Positions 1-6,540 of a DNA stretch of 6,806 bases are shown one piece after another. How positions within the stretch are numbered: position 1 is the stretch's first letter; every line of letters starts with the position of its first letter. The notes under the pieces are model-generated. The model saw only the letters and a list, made by a program, of their open reading frames with translations. It searched no databases and had not been told where the DNA came from. Where the stretch lies: assembly GCA_904501775.1 (NCBI GenBank), contig CAJGCJ010000104.1, forward strand, positions 1 to 6,806. The letters run 5' to 3'. The stretch comes from an uncultured Bacteroidaceae bacterium (GTDB lineage Bacteria > Bacteroidota > Bacteroidia > Bacteroidales > Bacteroidaceae). A program made the position numbers and the translations under genes.

Positions 1-5
1 ATAGG

Positions 6-14
6 TACAGTTTG
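6..14 (+). promoter_or_regulatory. Possible -7 promoter box for the leader and gene cluster
   Basis: The sequence TACAGTTTG resembles the Bacteroidetes -7 element TAnnTTTG, but has three bases instead of two between TA and TTTG. A start point about seven bases downstream (near 21) would place the 5' end just before the structured RNA at 31. The -33 region lies outside the window, so it cannot be checked. No better -7 match is visible before the first gene at 194. Confidence 0.3.
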
Positions 15-30
15 AATGTATTACATATCG

Positions 31-129
31 GCGTGGGCTTCGGCGTTGCTCGTTTTACTGAGTTGGGCAATGCGAAGGCCTCAGAGTGTGGGACGAGTGA
101 CAGTACAGATTCCCGCGCTTTTTCTTTTT
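31..129 (+). ncRNA. Structured leader RNA or small RNA ending in a T tract
   Basis: An outer stem pairs 31-37 (GCGTGGG) with 112-118 (CCCGCGC, one G-U pair) and is followed at once by TTTTTCTTTTT at 119-129, as in an intrinsic terminator. Inside it, 38-41 plus 43-49 pair with 67-73 plus 74-77, leaving a single bulged G at 42. The 17-base loop (50-66) holds TCGT (50-53), complementary to ACGA at 93-96, and CTGAG (58-62), complementary to CTCAG at 80-84. These pairs could form pseudoknots or an alternative nested fold. Candidates are a transcription attenuator for the downstream cluster, an independent short RNA, or the 3' end of an upstream transcript. Named Bacteroidales motifs such as Bacteroidales-1 or Bacteroides-1/-2 are possible, but I cannot assign it to one. 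The pairings are seen in the sequence; the function is inferred. Confidence 0.55.
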
Positions 130-193
130 AAATAAGGATATTGCTGAATCCGGGGGGTCTATAGGCGAACACATTTAGAAAACTTTTTTTGAT

Positions 194-895
194 ATGAAAA
201 ACTTTCGCGTTTTCAGACAGTTCGTATGCGGCTCTTTGGCCGGTGTTTCAGTGATGTTTATGGTTTCTTGCGGTAGCTCCAAGCAGGCACAGAACGATGC
301 TATGATGATGCAGATGATGCAAATGATGCAGCAGCAACAGAGTCAAGGACAGCAGCAGAAACAAAAAGAGGACAATGGCTATGGTGCTGAGATACAGAAA
401 ACAGAAACAGAACTTTATGCTGAACAGGCCCCAGGCAAGCGTTCAGCTGCTAACGGCCAAGCCTTTACAAAAGAGGCTGCCGAACAGTTGGCTAGAGCCA
501 ATGCACGTGCTAAGTATGCTGAAGCCATTGAAGCTGCTGTTATATCTGCTGCCAAAACCGTTTATGGAGAAATATCAATGTTCTCTGCTGATGATAAGAA
601 TGGTGAAATGGGTACAGATGGAAATCAAAAGCAGGCAACAATGGTTCAATCTGTAGCACAGCAGGTCATCGCTAAGACCAATGTGGTAAAAACACAGACA
701 TTCCGAGCCAAGAATAATAGATATACTGTATTCGTATGCTTGGAGTATGATGGTAAGGTAGAAGAACTGGCTGCTAACATAGCACAACAAGTAAAGCAGC
801 GTGTATCAGATAAAGACCGTAGTCGTATAGAAAGCGATTTGCAGAAATTCGAGGAAGAGGTAAAGTTTGAGCTGTTCAAGAATAAGCAGCAATAA
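194..895 (+). CDS. LPP20-like lipoprotein with Met/Gln-rich linker
   Basis: This 233-residue protein starts with a lipoprotein signal peptide: basic N-terminus, hydrophobic stretch, and lipobox MVSC with the lipidated Cys at residue 26. A Met/Gln-rich low-complexity linker follows (about 37-57). Residues about 91-190 resemble the LPP20 type of small exported domain: an Ala-rich helix (AAEQLARANARAKYAEAIEA), a variable middle, then strand-like segments around TFRAKNNRYTVFVCLEYDG. The C-terminus (about 200-233) is a charged helix rich in Lys, Glu and Gln. The sequence after the Cys (GSSKQ) has no acidic cluster, so retention on the periplasmic side of the outer membrane is more likely than surface export. 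It is first in the cluster, 14 bases before the next gene, whose N-terminal half looks related. No Shine-Dalgarno is visible; the start is fixed by the signal peptide. The LPP20 assignment is from pattern, not a search. Confidence 0.85.
   Translation: MKNFRVFRQFVCGSLAGVSVMFMVSCGSSKQAQNDAMMMQMMQMMQQQQSQGQQQKQKEDNGYGAEIQKTETELYAEQAPGKRSAANGQAFTKEAAEQLARANARAKYAEAIEAAVISAAKTVYGEISMFSADDKNGEMGTDGNQKQATMVQSVAQQVIAKTNVVKTQTFRAKNNRYTVFVCLEYDGKVEELAANIAQQVKQRVSDKDRSRIESDLQKFEEEVKFELFKNKQQ
305..331 (+). repeat. Three tandem copies of a 9-base unit ATGATGCAR
   Basis: The units at 305-313, 314-322 and 323-331 encode Met-Met-Gln three times and run into further Gln codons up to about 364. The unit length is a multiple of three, so slippage would change linker length without breaking the frame. 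Confidence 0.8.
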
Positions 896-901
896 GAAGG
901 A
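895..901 (+). promoter_or_regulatory. Shine-Dalgarno-like site for the second gene
   Basis: AGAAGGA begins at the last base of the preceding stop codon and lies eight bases before the ATG at 910. It is the most convincing ribosome-binding sequence in the cluster, and it supports this start codon together with the signal peptide that follows. Confidence 0.5.
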
Positions 902-909
902 TTCTCTTT

Positions 910-1776
910 ATGCGAAAAATCTTTTTGACAATTCTTACACTTCTAGTGTTGGTACCCACTTTGGCTTTTGCACAAAAGCCAAAGTGGGTGAACAACACTC
1001 CGCGTGAACTGAATCCAACATACCGTTTTGTTGAAATCGTATCGACTGGTAGTACGATAGAATCTGCACGTGCAGCTCGTCTACATCAATTAGCTCTAAA
1101 CGAGAAGATTGCCAGTGCAGCGCAGGTTGCTATTTCGTCAGGTACGTTGACAACCATAGAGGATGTATACACAGAGCATGGGGTGACAAGTAAACAAACT
1201 GATAAATCTCACATCAATGTCACAGTAGATGATGAGAACTATATCCTTCAAGCTAGGCTTGTAGATGAGTATTTTGTTGGTTCGGCATATGGCGTGAAGC
1301 AACTTCATTCGTTGTATATGGTTGCTGTGTGTGACAATCCTATATTTGACCATGCTGGCTTATCGACCTCCTATGGAGTGTCTCCTTTGTTTATATCTGT
1401 TATCCCAGGTGCAGGACAATGGTATAAAGGCTCTAAAGCCAAAGGAGCAATGTTTCTCGGTGGTACGGCCGCCTTGGCTGGCGGCATGGTGTATTGTCAG
1501 AGCCGTATCACAAACAGCCGAAACCTTGCAGCACAAACCTATAATCCTGAGCATCTGCGCATCTACTCGCGTCGCATCAGCAACTTTAGTACAGCACGTA
1601 ATGTCTGTATAGGAGCTGCAGCAGCACTCTATATATGGAATCTTGTGGATGCAGTGGTTGCTCCCGGAGCACGTCGCGTAGTGATACGTCCGGCCATGAA
1701 CTTTGGAGGTTATTCTTTAGAAAACTCAAACAACGGTGCTGATGCCTTCGGGTTGAGCACCGCACTTACCTTCTAA
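910..1776 (+). CDS. Exported LPP20-like / DUF5683-like membrane-associated protein
   Basis: This 288-residue protein begins with a cleavable signal peptide, with probable cleavage after AFA at residue 21. Residues about 22-145 begin KPKWV and contain an Ala-rich helix (ESARAARLHQLALNEKIASA) and a strand pair ending LHSLYMVAV. This resembles the domain in the preceding gene and LPP20-type proteins. The second half carries the signature IPGAGQWYKGSKAKG (165-179), typical of DUF5683-like Bacteroidetes proteins, with hydrophobic segments at about 179-195 and 230-250. The C-terminus (GLSTALTF) ends in Phe, which could be an outer-membrane beta signal but is weak evidence alone. A fusion of a periplasmic domain to a membrane-associated module suggests an envelope scaffold role. 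The biochemical function of DUF5683 is unknown to me. The stop lies 16 bases before the large lipoprotein gene. Confidence 0.85.
   Translation: MRKIFLTILTLLVLVPTLAFAQKPKWVNNTPRELNPTYRFVEIVSTGSTIESARAARLHQLALNEKIASAAQVAISSGTLTTIEDVYTEHGVTSKQTDKSHINVTVDDENYILQARLVDEYFVGSAYGVKQLHSLYMVAVCDNPIFDHAGLSTSYGVSPLFISVIPGAGQWYKGSKAKGAMFLGGTAALAGGMVYCQSRITNSRNLAAQTYNPEHLRIYSRRISNFSTARNVCIGAAAALYIWNLVDAVVAPGARRVVIRPAMNFGGYSLENSNNGADAFGLSTALTF
945..999. repeat. Long near-perfect inverted repeat inside the second gene
   Basis: ACCCACTTTGGCTTTTG (954-970) and its exact reverse complement (973-989) are separated by only CA. Outside them AGTGTTG (945-951) pairs with CAACACT (993-999), across a small 2/3-base internal loop. 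The total is 24 base pairs in 55 bases. It covers the signal-peptide cleavage region (about residues 13-30). No T tract follows on either strand, so it is not an intrinsic terminator. It could be an mRNA hairpin affecting translation or decay, or a relic of template switching. Confidence 0.9.
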
Positions 1777-1792
1777 TATATATAGGAAAGAT

Positions 1793-4582
1793 ATGAAAAA
1801 ACTATTTTATGCAATCTTCCCTCTCGCAGCCTTGCTGTTACTGACCACCTGCGAGGAGGAATTACCCAACACCATGGGTAATATCTACGGTATTGTAGGT
1901 GATATGGAAACGGGCGACCCTATACGTGGCGCTTCGGTAACACTTTCGCCAGGTAACCGTAGTACGGTGACTGGTAGTGATGGACATTTCGAGTTCCTTA
2001 ACCTCGAAGCTGCCCAGTACAAGATTCAAGTGTCGGCCAATGGCTATGTCACCAACAGCCGTCAGATTACCGTGTTGTCTGGCACCAGCACATCGGGCGA
2101 TATCATGCTACGTCAGACCACGGCACAGATGTCTGTGTCTGCCGATAAACTTGATTTTGGAAGTAACGAGAAATCCCTTTCGTTTGATATTCTCACCAAG
2201 GGCGACCGCCAAGTAGAGTGGACCATAAAGGAGAATATCGATTGGCTCAGCTGTTCGCCTGAAAAAGGCAAGATTACGAATTCCTCTTCATCGATAGTCG
2301 TTACTATTGATCGCAAGGGGTTGCCAGATGGCATATACAAGGATGTGATTGTTGTCAGCACAACCGATGAGAAGATACCCGACAAGACTGTTCATGTAGA
2401 AATGACAGTCAACCGTAACGTACTCAAAGTGGAGCCTGTAGAGCTCGACTTCGGCGCTAACGAGACGACATTGCCGTTAGTGCTGAAAAATACTGGGGCA
2501 GAGAAATTGGCATATACCGTAGAGTCATCAAGCGAGTGGTTGACGCCGAGTAAGAAGACTGGCTCTATTGATGCTGAAGGCACCGAAAACTTCAGTGTGT
2601 CTATTTCTCGCGAAGGACTAGTGGCTGCAACATATACGGGAACTTTGAACTTCGCCTTCAATGGTATCAGCCTTGCTGTTCCGGTCAAGATGACTGTAGA
2701 GCCGGCCACGATGTCTGTCTCTACCGAGAAGTTGCTCTTCACAGCTGATGAGACTACCTTGTCGTTCGATATTACCACTTCCGGTGCCAATCCTTTGGAG
2801 TGGTACATCAAGGAGGATATTGCTTGGCTCAGCTGCTCGCCCGATAATGGCAAGATGACCAATTCTTCGGCCTCTGTGGTTGTGACCGTAAACCGCGAAG
2901 GTTTGGAGGACGGCACTTATAAGGAGGTACTTGTGGTATCGTCAAAGGATGAGAAGGTAGGTGATAAGGCCATTGTAGTGGAGATGATAGTGCATAAGAA
3001 TAAGTTGCAAGTGATTCCCTCTGAGCTTGATTTTGGAGGAGAAGAGACAACTTTGCCAGTGACATTGAAGAACACAGGTACAGGAACACTGAAATATACC
3101 GTGTCATCAAGTAACTCATGGCTTGTACCGAGCAAGACTTCGGGCGAGGTAACAACGACAGATAGGATTAATGCCATTGTCTCTCGCCAGGGCTTGGCTG
3201 TGGCCTCCTATACAGGAACACTAACCTTCTCGTTTGATGGTGGCAGCGTGAATGTGCCTGTAAAGATGGAGGTAGAGGATCTGAAGGCTCCGTTGGTATC
3301 GCTCGAGAATCAGGTGACAGGCATTGGCTACAATCGTGCTACTGTACGCGGTATGATTGCCGATATCGGTAGTTCGAAGATTACTCGCTATGGTTTCTGC
3401 TGGGCCGAACAAGCTAACCCAACAGTAGATATGGGTAGCGTAAACCTCGGTGACTGCACCGAACCCAAATCATTCGAAGCCATCATCACAGGCTTGCAGC
3501 CTAATACGACATATCATCTGCGTGCATACGCGGAGAATAGTGTAGGTTTGGTATATAGTGGAAATGAGATTACCTTCACTACGCACGACACTCCAGTACT
3601 TGCCACAGTGTCTACAGGTGAGGTAAGCAATGTGAGCGATGTGTCGGCCACGGTGGGCGGCAGCATCAGCAATCTCGGAAATGTAGAGAAGCTCACGGCT
3701 TACGGGCATGTATGGAGCACATCGGCCAGTCAGGCTGTCGTAGGCATGGGCGAATCGACCAACTATGGCGCACTGAGCGAGGTGCGTACCTTTAATAGTG
3801 TACTCTCAGACCTGAAGGAGAAGACCACCTACTACGTGCGTGCTTACGCTACCAATGAGATGGGTACGGCATACGGAGACATCGTGGAGTTTACCACAGA
3901 TAAGACTCCCGTGAAAGATGTGACAAGCGGACTCTATGCTTACTATACCTTCGAGGACAATACCAAGAATGTTGTTGAAGGAGGATATAATGCTACAGCG
4001 GTCAACGCTCCCTCTTATGTGGAAAGTATGAATGGAACGAAGGCTATCAAGTTTAGCTCTTTGGATAATAGCCATATCACCGTACCTGAACCGATGATTG
4101 ATGGTGGTACGTTTACTGTTTCGTTCTGGGTGAAGGGATTGTCGGATGGACATATATTCCATGTTATTAATAAAAGTAGTCAAAAGGGGCTTTTCAACCT
4201 TTTTGTAAAAAATGGTTCATTGATTCATCCTTTATATAGTTCATATATGGATAATAGTGGTGTCGTTCCTTATTCTCATGCTGCGATTTCTAGTTCGGAA
4301 TGGGTAATGGTAACATTAACATCTATAGCTACTAATACAACGTATTATGATAGTCGCACTAAGACCAAACTATATATTAATGGGGATTTTGTGGATGTCG
4401 TAGAGCAACCGTATATTGCTTATGCAGTGAATGAAGGACTCAAGTTTGTATTTGGCGGTCCTTATAATTATGCTTCTAACATCAATGCCCTCAATATGAC
4501 CGTCGACAACCTCCGCATCTACAACACCCGTGCATTGAGCGATGCCGAGGTAGAGCAAATCTATAAATACGAATCGCAATGA
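1793..4582 (+). CDS. Modular BACON/Fn3/LamG surface lipoprotein
   Basis: This 929-residue protein has a lipoprotein signal peptide (LTTC, Cys 20) followed by EEE; an acidic cluster there is typical of Bacteroidetes lipoproteins exported to the cell surface. Visible domains in order: carboxypeptidase-regulatory-like beta domain (about 30-107; GDPIRGASV, then a DGHFEF turn); four BACON domains (about 113-206, 211-303, 307-400, 405-495), each with a Trp-Leu motif such as IDWLSCSP and a late strand such as GTYKEV; two Bacteroidetes-type Fn3-like domains (about 498-597, 600-702; TTYHLRAYAENSVG, TTYYVRAYATNEMG); and a C-terminal LamG/concanavalin-like domain (about 712-927; GLYAYYTFEDN, FTVSFWVKG, LRIYNTRALSDAEV). 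No catalytic domain is seen, so it is probably an adhesin or glycan/glycoprotein-binding protein. BACON domains have been proposed to bind carbohydrate or mucin, but this is not proven here. Its stop overlaps the next gene by four bases. Confidence 0.9.
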   Translation: MKKLFYAIFPLAALLLLTTCEEELPNTMGNIYGIVGDMETGDPIRGASVTLSPGNRSTVTGSDGHFEFLNLEAAQYKIQVSANGYVTNSRQITVLSGTSTSGDIMLRQTTAQMSVSADKLDFGSNEKSLSFDILTKGDRQVEWTIKENIDWLSCSPEKGKITNSSSSIVVTIDRKGLPDGIYKDVIVVSTTDEKIPDKTVHVEMTVNRNVLKVEPVELDFGANETTLPLVLKNTGAEKLAYTVESSSEWLTPSKKTGSIDAEGTENFSVSISREGLVAATYTGTLNFAFNGISLAVPVKMTVEPATMSVSTEKLLFTADETTLSFDITTSGANPLEWYIKEDIAWLSCSPDNGKMTNSSASVVVTVNREGLEDGTYKEVLVVSSKDEKVGDKAIVVEMIVHKNKLQVIPSELDFGGEETTLPVTLKNTGTGTLKYTVSSSNSWLVPSKTSGEVTTTDRINAIVSRQGLAVASYTGTLTFSFDGGSVNVPVKMEVEDLKAPLVSLENQVTGIGYNRATVRGMIADIGSSKITRYGFCWAEQANPTVDMGSVNLGDCTEPKSFEAIITGLQPNTTYHLRAYAENSVGLVYSGNEITFTTHDTPVLATVSTGEVSNVSDVSATVGGSISNLGNVEKLTAYGHVWSTSASQAVVGMGESTNYGALSEVRTFNSVLSDLKEKTTYYVRAYATNEMGTAYGDIVEFTTDKTPVKDVTSGLYAYYTFEDNTKNVVEGGYNATAVNAPSYVESMNGTKAIKFSSLDNSHITVPEPMIDGGTFTVSFWVKGLSDGHIFHVINKSSQKGLFNLFVKNGSLIHPLYSSYMDNSGVVPYSHAAISSSEWVMVTLTSIATNTTYYDSRTKTKLYINGDFVDVVEQPYIAYAVNEGLKFVFGGPYNYASNINALNMTVDNLRIYNTRALSDAEVEQIYKYESQ
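2129..3277 (+). repeat. Tandem duplication of a two-BACON unit (194-codon period)
   Basis: BACON domains 1+2 (2129-2701) and 3+4 (2711-3277) are more alike across copies than within a copy. WLSCSP occurs at residues 151 and 345, and the Trp-Leu of the second domain at 249 and 443, both 194 residues apart. Some DNA identity remains: TTGGCTCAGCTG occurs at 2242-2253 and again at 2824-2835, exactly 582 bases apart. This fits duplication of a domain pair followed by divergence. Confidence 0.8.
4141..4380 (+). other. AT-rich mosaic patch inside the LamG-like domain
   Basis: By hand count, G+C is 77 of 240 bases (about 32%) here. It is 30 of 60 in 3841-3900 and 33 of 60 in 4501-4560. The reading frame stays open. 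The patch covers about residues 784-862, the middle of the lectin-like fold, and recovery to normal composition is gradual through about 4480. Recombination of this segment from a lower-GC source is a reasonable inference. Confidence 0.6.
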
Positions 4583-6081
4583 AACGTATCGTTATATTGA
4601 CAGCATTGTCGCTGGGTATGTCTCAAATGTCGGCACAGACCGATTTTGAGACATACAAGCGGCAGCAACTGCAGAAACTCAATGAGTATAATCAGCAGAA
4701 ACAAGATTTCAAGGCATATACTCAACAACAGCGCGAAGAGTTTGAGGCTTATCGCTCCAGGTTGAATGCAGAGTATGCTGAATATATGAGCAAGGCATGG
4801 ACGGCGTATAAATCAAGCAAGGCTATCCCTGTGCCAAAGTGTCCAGAACCAGTAAAGCCCGTGACTGTAGATCCTACGGAAACGGAGTCTATGGCAATAT
4901 TCAAGGAGATACTGATGGCAAGCATTAGTCCATCAGCAAAGCCTAAAGAACCGGTAATGCCTGTAGTGCCATTGCCTGAAGTGAAGCCTGTGGTGAAGTC
5001 ATTGTCTGGACATACGTTCACTTTCTATGGCACACCTTGTCATGTGGAACTTACTGACGAACATCGATTTGAACTCAGGAGCGTTAAGGAACGTGAGGTT
5101 TCCAACGGCTGGAAATTGCTCTCTGAGGAGCGTTACTTGCCCATCGTATCGCAATGTATGGAGTATCGCGATAAGCTCGGTTTATGTGATTGGGGGTATG
5201 TACGCTTCGTACAAGAGTTGACGGAAAGTTTCTTTACGGAAGCCAAACATAACGAGGCTGTGTTGATGCAGCAGTACATATTGGTACAATCGGGCTACAA
5301 AGTGCGTATGGCACGTACTGCAGAGAAACTAATGTTGCTGCTCCCGATGAAAGAGGATATCTACCGCTATACCTATGTAAATATAAGAGGCGAGCACTAC
5401 TATATCATGGCAGACTTGAAGGGTGGAGATGAGTTTTATGTACTCGATCGTGAGTTCCCCAAAGAACAATCTTTTTCACTCTATATAGGTTCGGCGCCAC
5501 AGTTAGCAAATTCGGACGTGATGGAACGAACTATGACAAGTCGTAAGCAGATGACTGCTTCGGTAGTGCTAAATAAGAATCTGATAGATTTCTACAATGA
5601 CTATCCACAAAGTGCAGAGTGGCCCTACTTTGCGGCAGCTTCTCTTAGCCCGTCGGTCAAGCAAAAGTTATATCCCTCACTCAAACGGCAGATTAAAGAT
5701 TTAAGCCAGACTGAAGCAGCAAACTTATTGCTTAACTTTGTTCAGACGGCTTTTGATTATCAGACCGATGGTGAACAGTTCGGTGCGGAGCGTACACTGT
5801 TTGCAGATGAAAGCCTGTACTATCCCTACTGTGACTGTGAGGACCGCTCAATATTGTATGCTAATTTGGTACATGATTTATTGGGTCTTGATGCTGTGTT
5901 GCTGCACTATCCTGGGCATTTAGCTACTGCTGTTCGTTTCACTGAAGATACATCGGGTAGTTATATTACGATTAATGGAGTACGCTACCTTGTATGTGAC
6001 CCTACATATATCGGTGCGAATATAGGGATGGTGATGCCAAAGTACCGTGATACGAAAGTAGAGGTTAAAACGATATGGTAA
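4579..6081 (+). CDS. Secreted transglutaminase-like protein with coiled-coil stalk
   Basis: This 500-residue protein has a signal peptide (MKRIVILTALSLGMSQMSAQ). Residues about 22-80 are Gln/Glu/Tyr-rich and probably coiled coil, with repeated F-x-x-Y spacing (DFKAYTQQQREEFEAYRSRL), and end in a W-containing segment. A Pro-rich linker follows (about 84-138). The C-terminal part matches the transglutaminase/cysteine-protease fold: CDCEDRS with likely nucleophile Cys420, GHLATAV with His447, and VCDPTY with Asp474, in the usual Cys-His-Asp order and spacing. Activity could be proteolysis, amide hydrolysis or cross-linking; sequence does not decide, and a non-enzymatic binding role is possible. 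There are seven Cys after the signal peptide (88, 154, 193, 203, 418, 420, 473), so disulfides are possible. The ATG lies within the stop of the BACON lipoprotein gene (ATGA), implying translational coupling and a shared job with it. Confidence 0.85.
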   Translation: MKRIVILTALSLGMSQMSAQTDFETYKRQQLQKLNEYNQQKQDFKAYTQQQREEFEAYRSRLNAEYAEYMSKAWTAYKSSKAIPVPKCPEPVKPVTVDPTETESMAIFKEILMASISPSAKPKEPVMPVVPLPEVKPVVKSLSGHTFTFYGTPCHVELTDEHRFELRSVKEREVSNGWKLLSEERYLPIVSQCMEYRDKLGLCDWGYVRFVQELTESFFTEAKHNEAVLMQQYILVQSGYKVRMARTAEKLMLLLPMKEDIYRYTYVNIRGEHYYIMADLKGGDEFYVLDREFPKEQSFSLYIGSAPQLANSDVMERTMTSRKQMTASVVLNKNLIDFYNDYPQSAEWPYFAAASLSPSVKQKLYPSLKRQIKDLSQTEAANLLLNFVQTAFDYQTDGEQFGAERTLFADESLYYPYCDCEDRSILYANLVHDLLGLDAVLLHYPGHLATAVRFTEDTSGSYITINGVRYLVCDPTYIGANIGMVMPKYRDTKVEVKTIW

Positions 6082-6093
6082 AAATATTTTCCA

Positions 6094-6441
6094 ATGCTAA
6101 CATCTGAAGAAACAATAATTGAGTCGGACGAAGACCTTGAAATAGTGTCTACGATTGAAGCTGGCTATGACTACAGAAAAAACTTTGTAGTGAAGTACTA
6201 TTGTATAAACTATGAGAAGCGCCGTAAGGTAATTGACTATACGGCAACCGTAGACGAGGAGAATGCTACAAAAATGGCCAAACACCTAAAGGTTGACTAT
6301 TATGACTTACCAAAAGTCCTCTATAATGAGTTTGGCGACTGTACAGGGACAACTACTCTTTCAGGTATAGAGTATGTCTTCAAAGAAATTCTGGAATTTA
6401 TATTGGATTGTGGCGTAAAATACAAACTCTTCTCAAAGTGA
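6094..6441 (+). CDS. Small acidic protein of unknown function
   Basis: I do not recognise this 115-residue protein. It begins 12 bases after the transglutaminase-like gene and is followed by the terminator at 6501, so it is probably the last gene of the transcript. The N-terminus (MLTSEETIIESDEDLEIVS) is acidic, with no signal peptide or membrane segment, so it is probably cytoplasmic, unlike its four upstream neighbours. A strand-rich middle (NFVVKYYCINYEKRRKVIDY) is followed by a Lys/Asp/Tyr-rich stretch (KMAKHLKVDYYDLPKVLYNE) and a likely C-terminal helix (YVFKEILEFILDCGVKYKLF). No catalytic motif is evident. No Shine-Dalgarno precedes the ATG, and the start could be imprecise by a few codons. 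Coding-like composition and position support a real gene. Confidence 0.7.
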   Translation: MLTSEETIIESDEDLEIVSTIEAGYDYRKNFVVKYYCINYEKRRKVIDYTATVDEENATKMAKHLKVDYYDLPKVLYNEFGDCTGTTTLSGIEYVFKEILEFILDCGVKYKLFSK

Positions 6442-6500
6442 ATTTGGCGTATTTGTAATCCTTTTGCCTTATCGAAAATACGAATAATATGTACTGTAAC

Positions 6501-6540
6501 AAAAATAGCAACAACAGATGATGTAGTTGCTATTTTTTTT
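6501..6540 (+). terminator. Rho-independent terminator of the gene cluster
   Basis: AAAAATAGCAAC (6501-6512) pairs perfectly with GTTGCTATTTTT (6526-6537) around a 13-base loop, and the T run continues to 6540. The stem is AT-rich but 12 base pairs long. The A run at the left end gives a T run on the other strand, so it may work in both directions. It lies 59 bases after the last stop codon of the cluster. Confidence 0.85.

Noticed and set aside
16..135. A 39-codon open frame (MYYISAWASALL...) across the leader
   Set aside because: Its ATG lies before the expected transcript start, there is no ribosome-binding site, and the sequence is better explained by RNA pairing. The hydrophobic look comes from T-rich DNA.
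107..160. Complementarity of AGATTCCC (107-114) with GGGGGTCT (153-160) as an antiterminator
   Set aside because: The second arm is transcribed after the T tract, so it cannot prevent termination there, and two of the eight pairs are G-U.
2113..3177. Long open frames on the - strand opposite the BACON region (90 to 174 codons)
   Set aside because: They are antisense shadows of the repeated, well-supported + strand domains, with low-complexity translations and no starts or domains of their own.
194..6441. Polysaccharide-utilisation locus, CRISPR or mobile element
   Set aside because: There is no SusC/SusD pair, glycoside hydrolase, sulfatase, transposase, integrase or spaced-repeat array in the window. 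The repeats seen are protein-domain repeats.
6448..6482. Inverted repeat CGTATTT / AAATACG as a first terminator
   Set aside because: Only 7 AT-rich pairs around a 21-base loop, with no T tract after it. The stem at 6501-6540 is far stronger.
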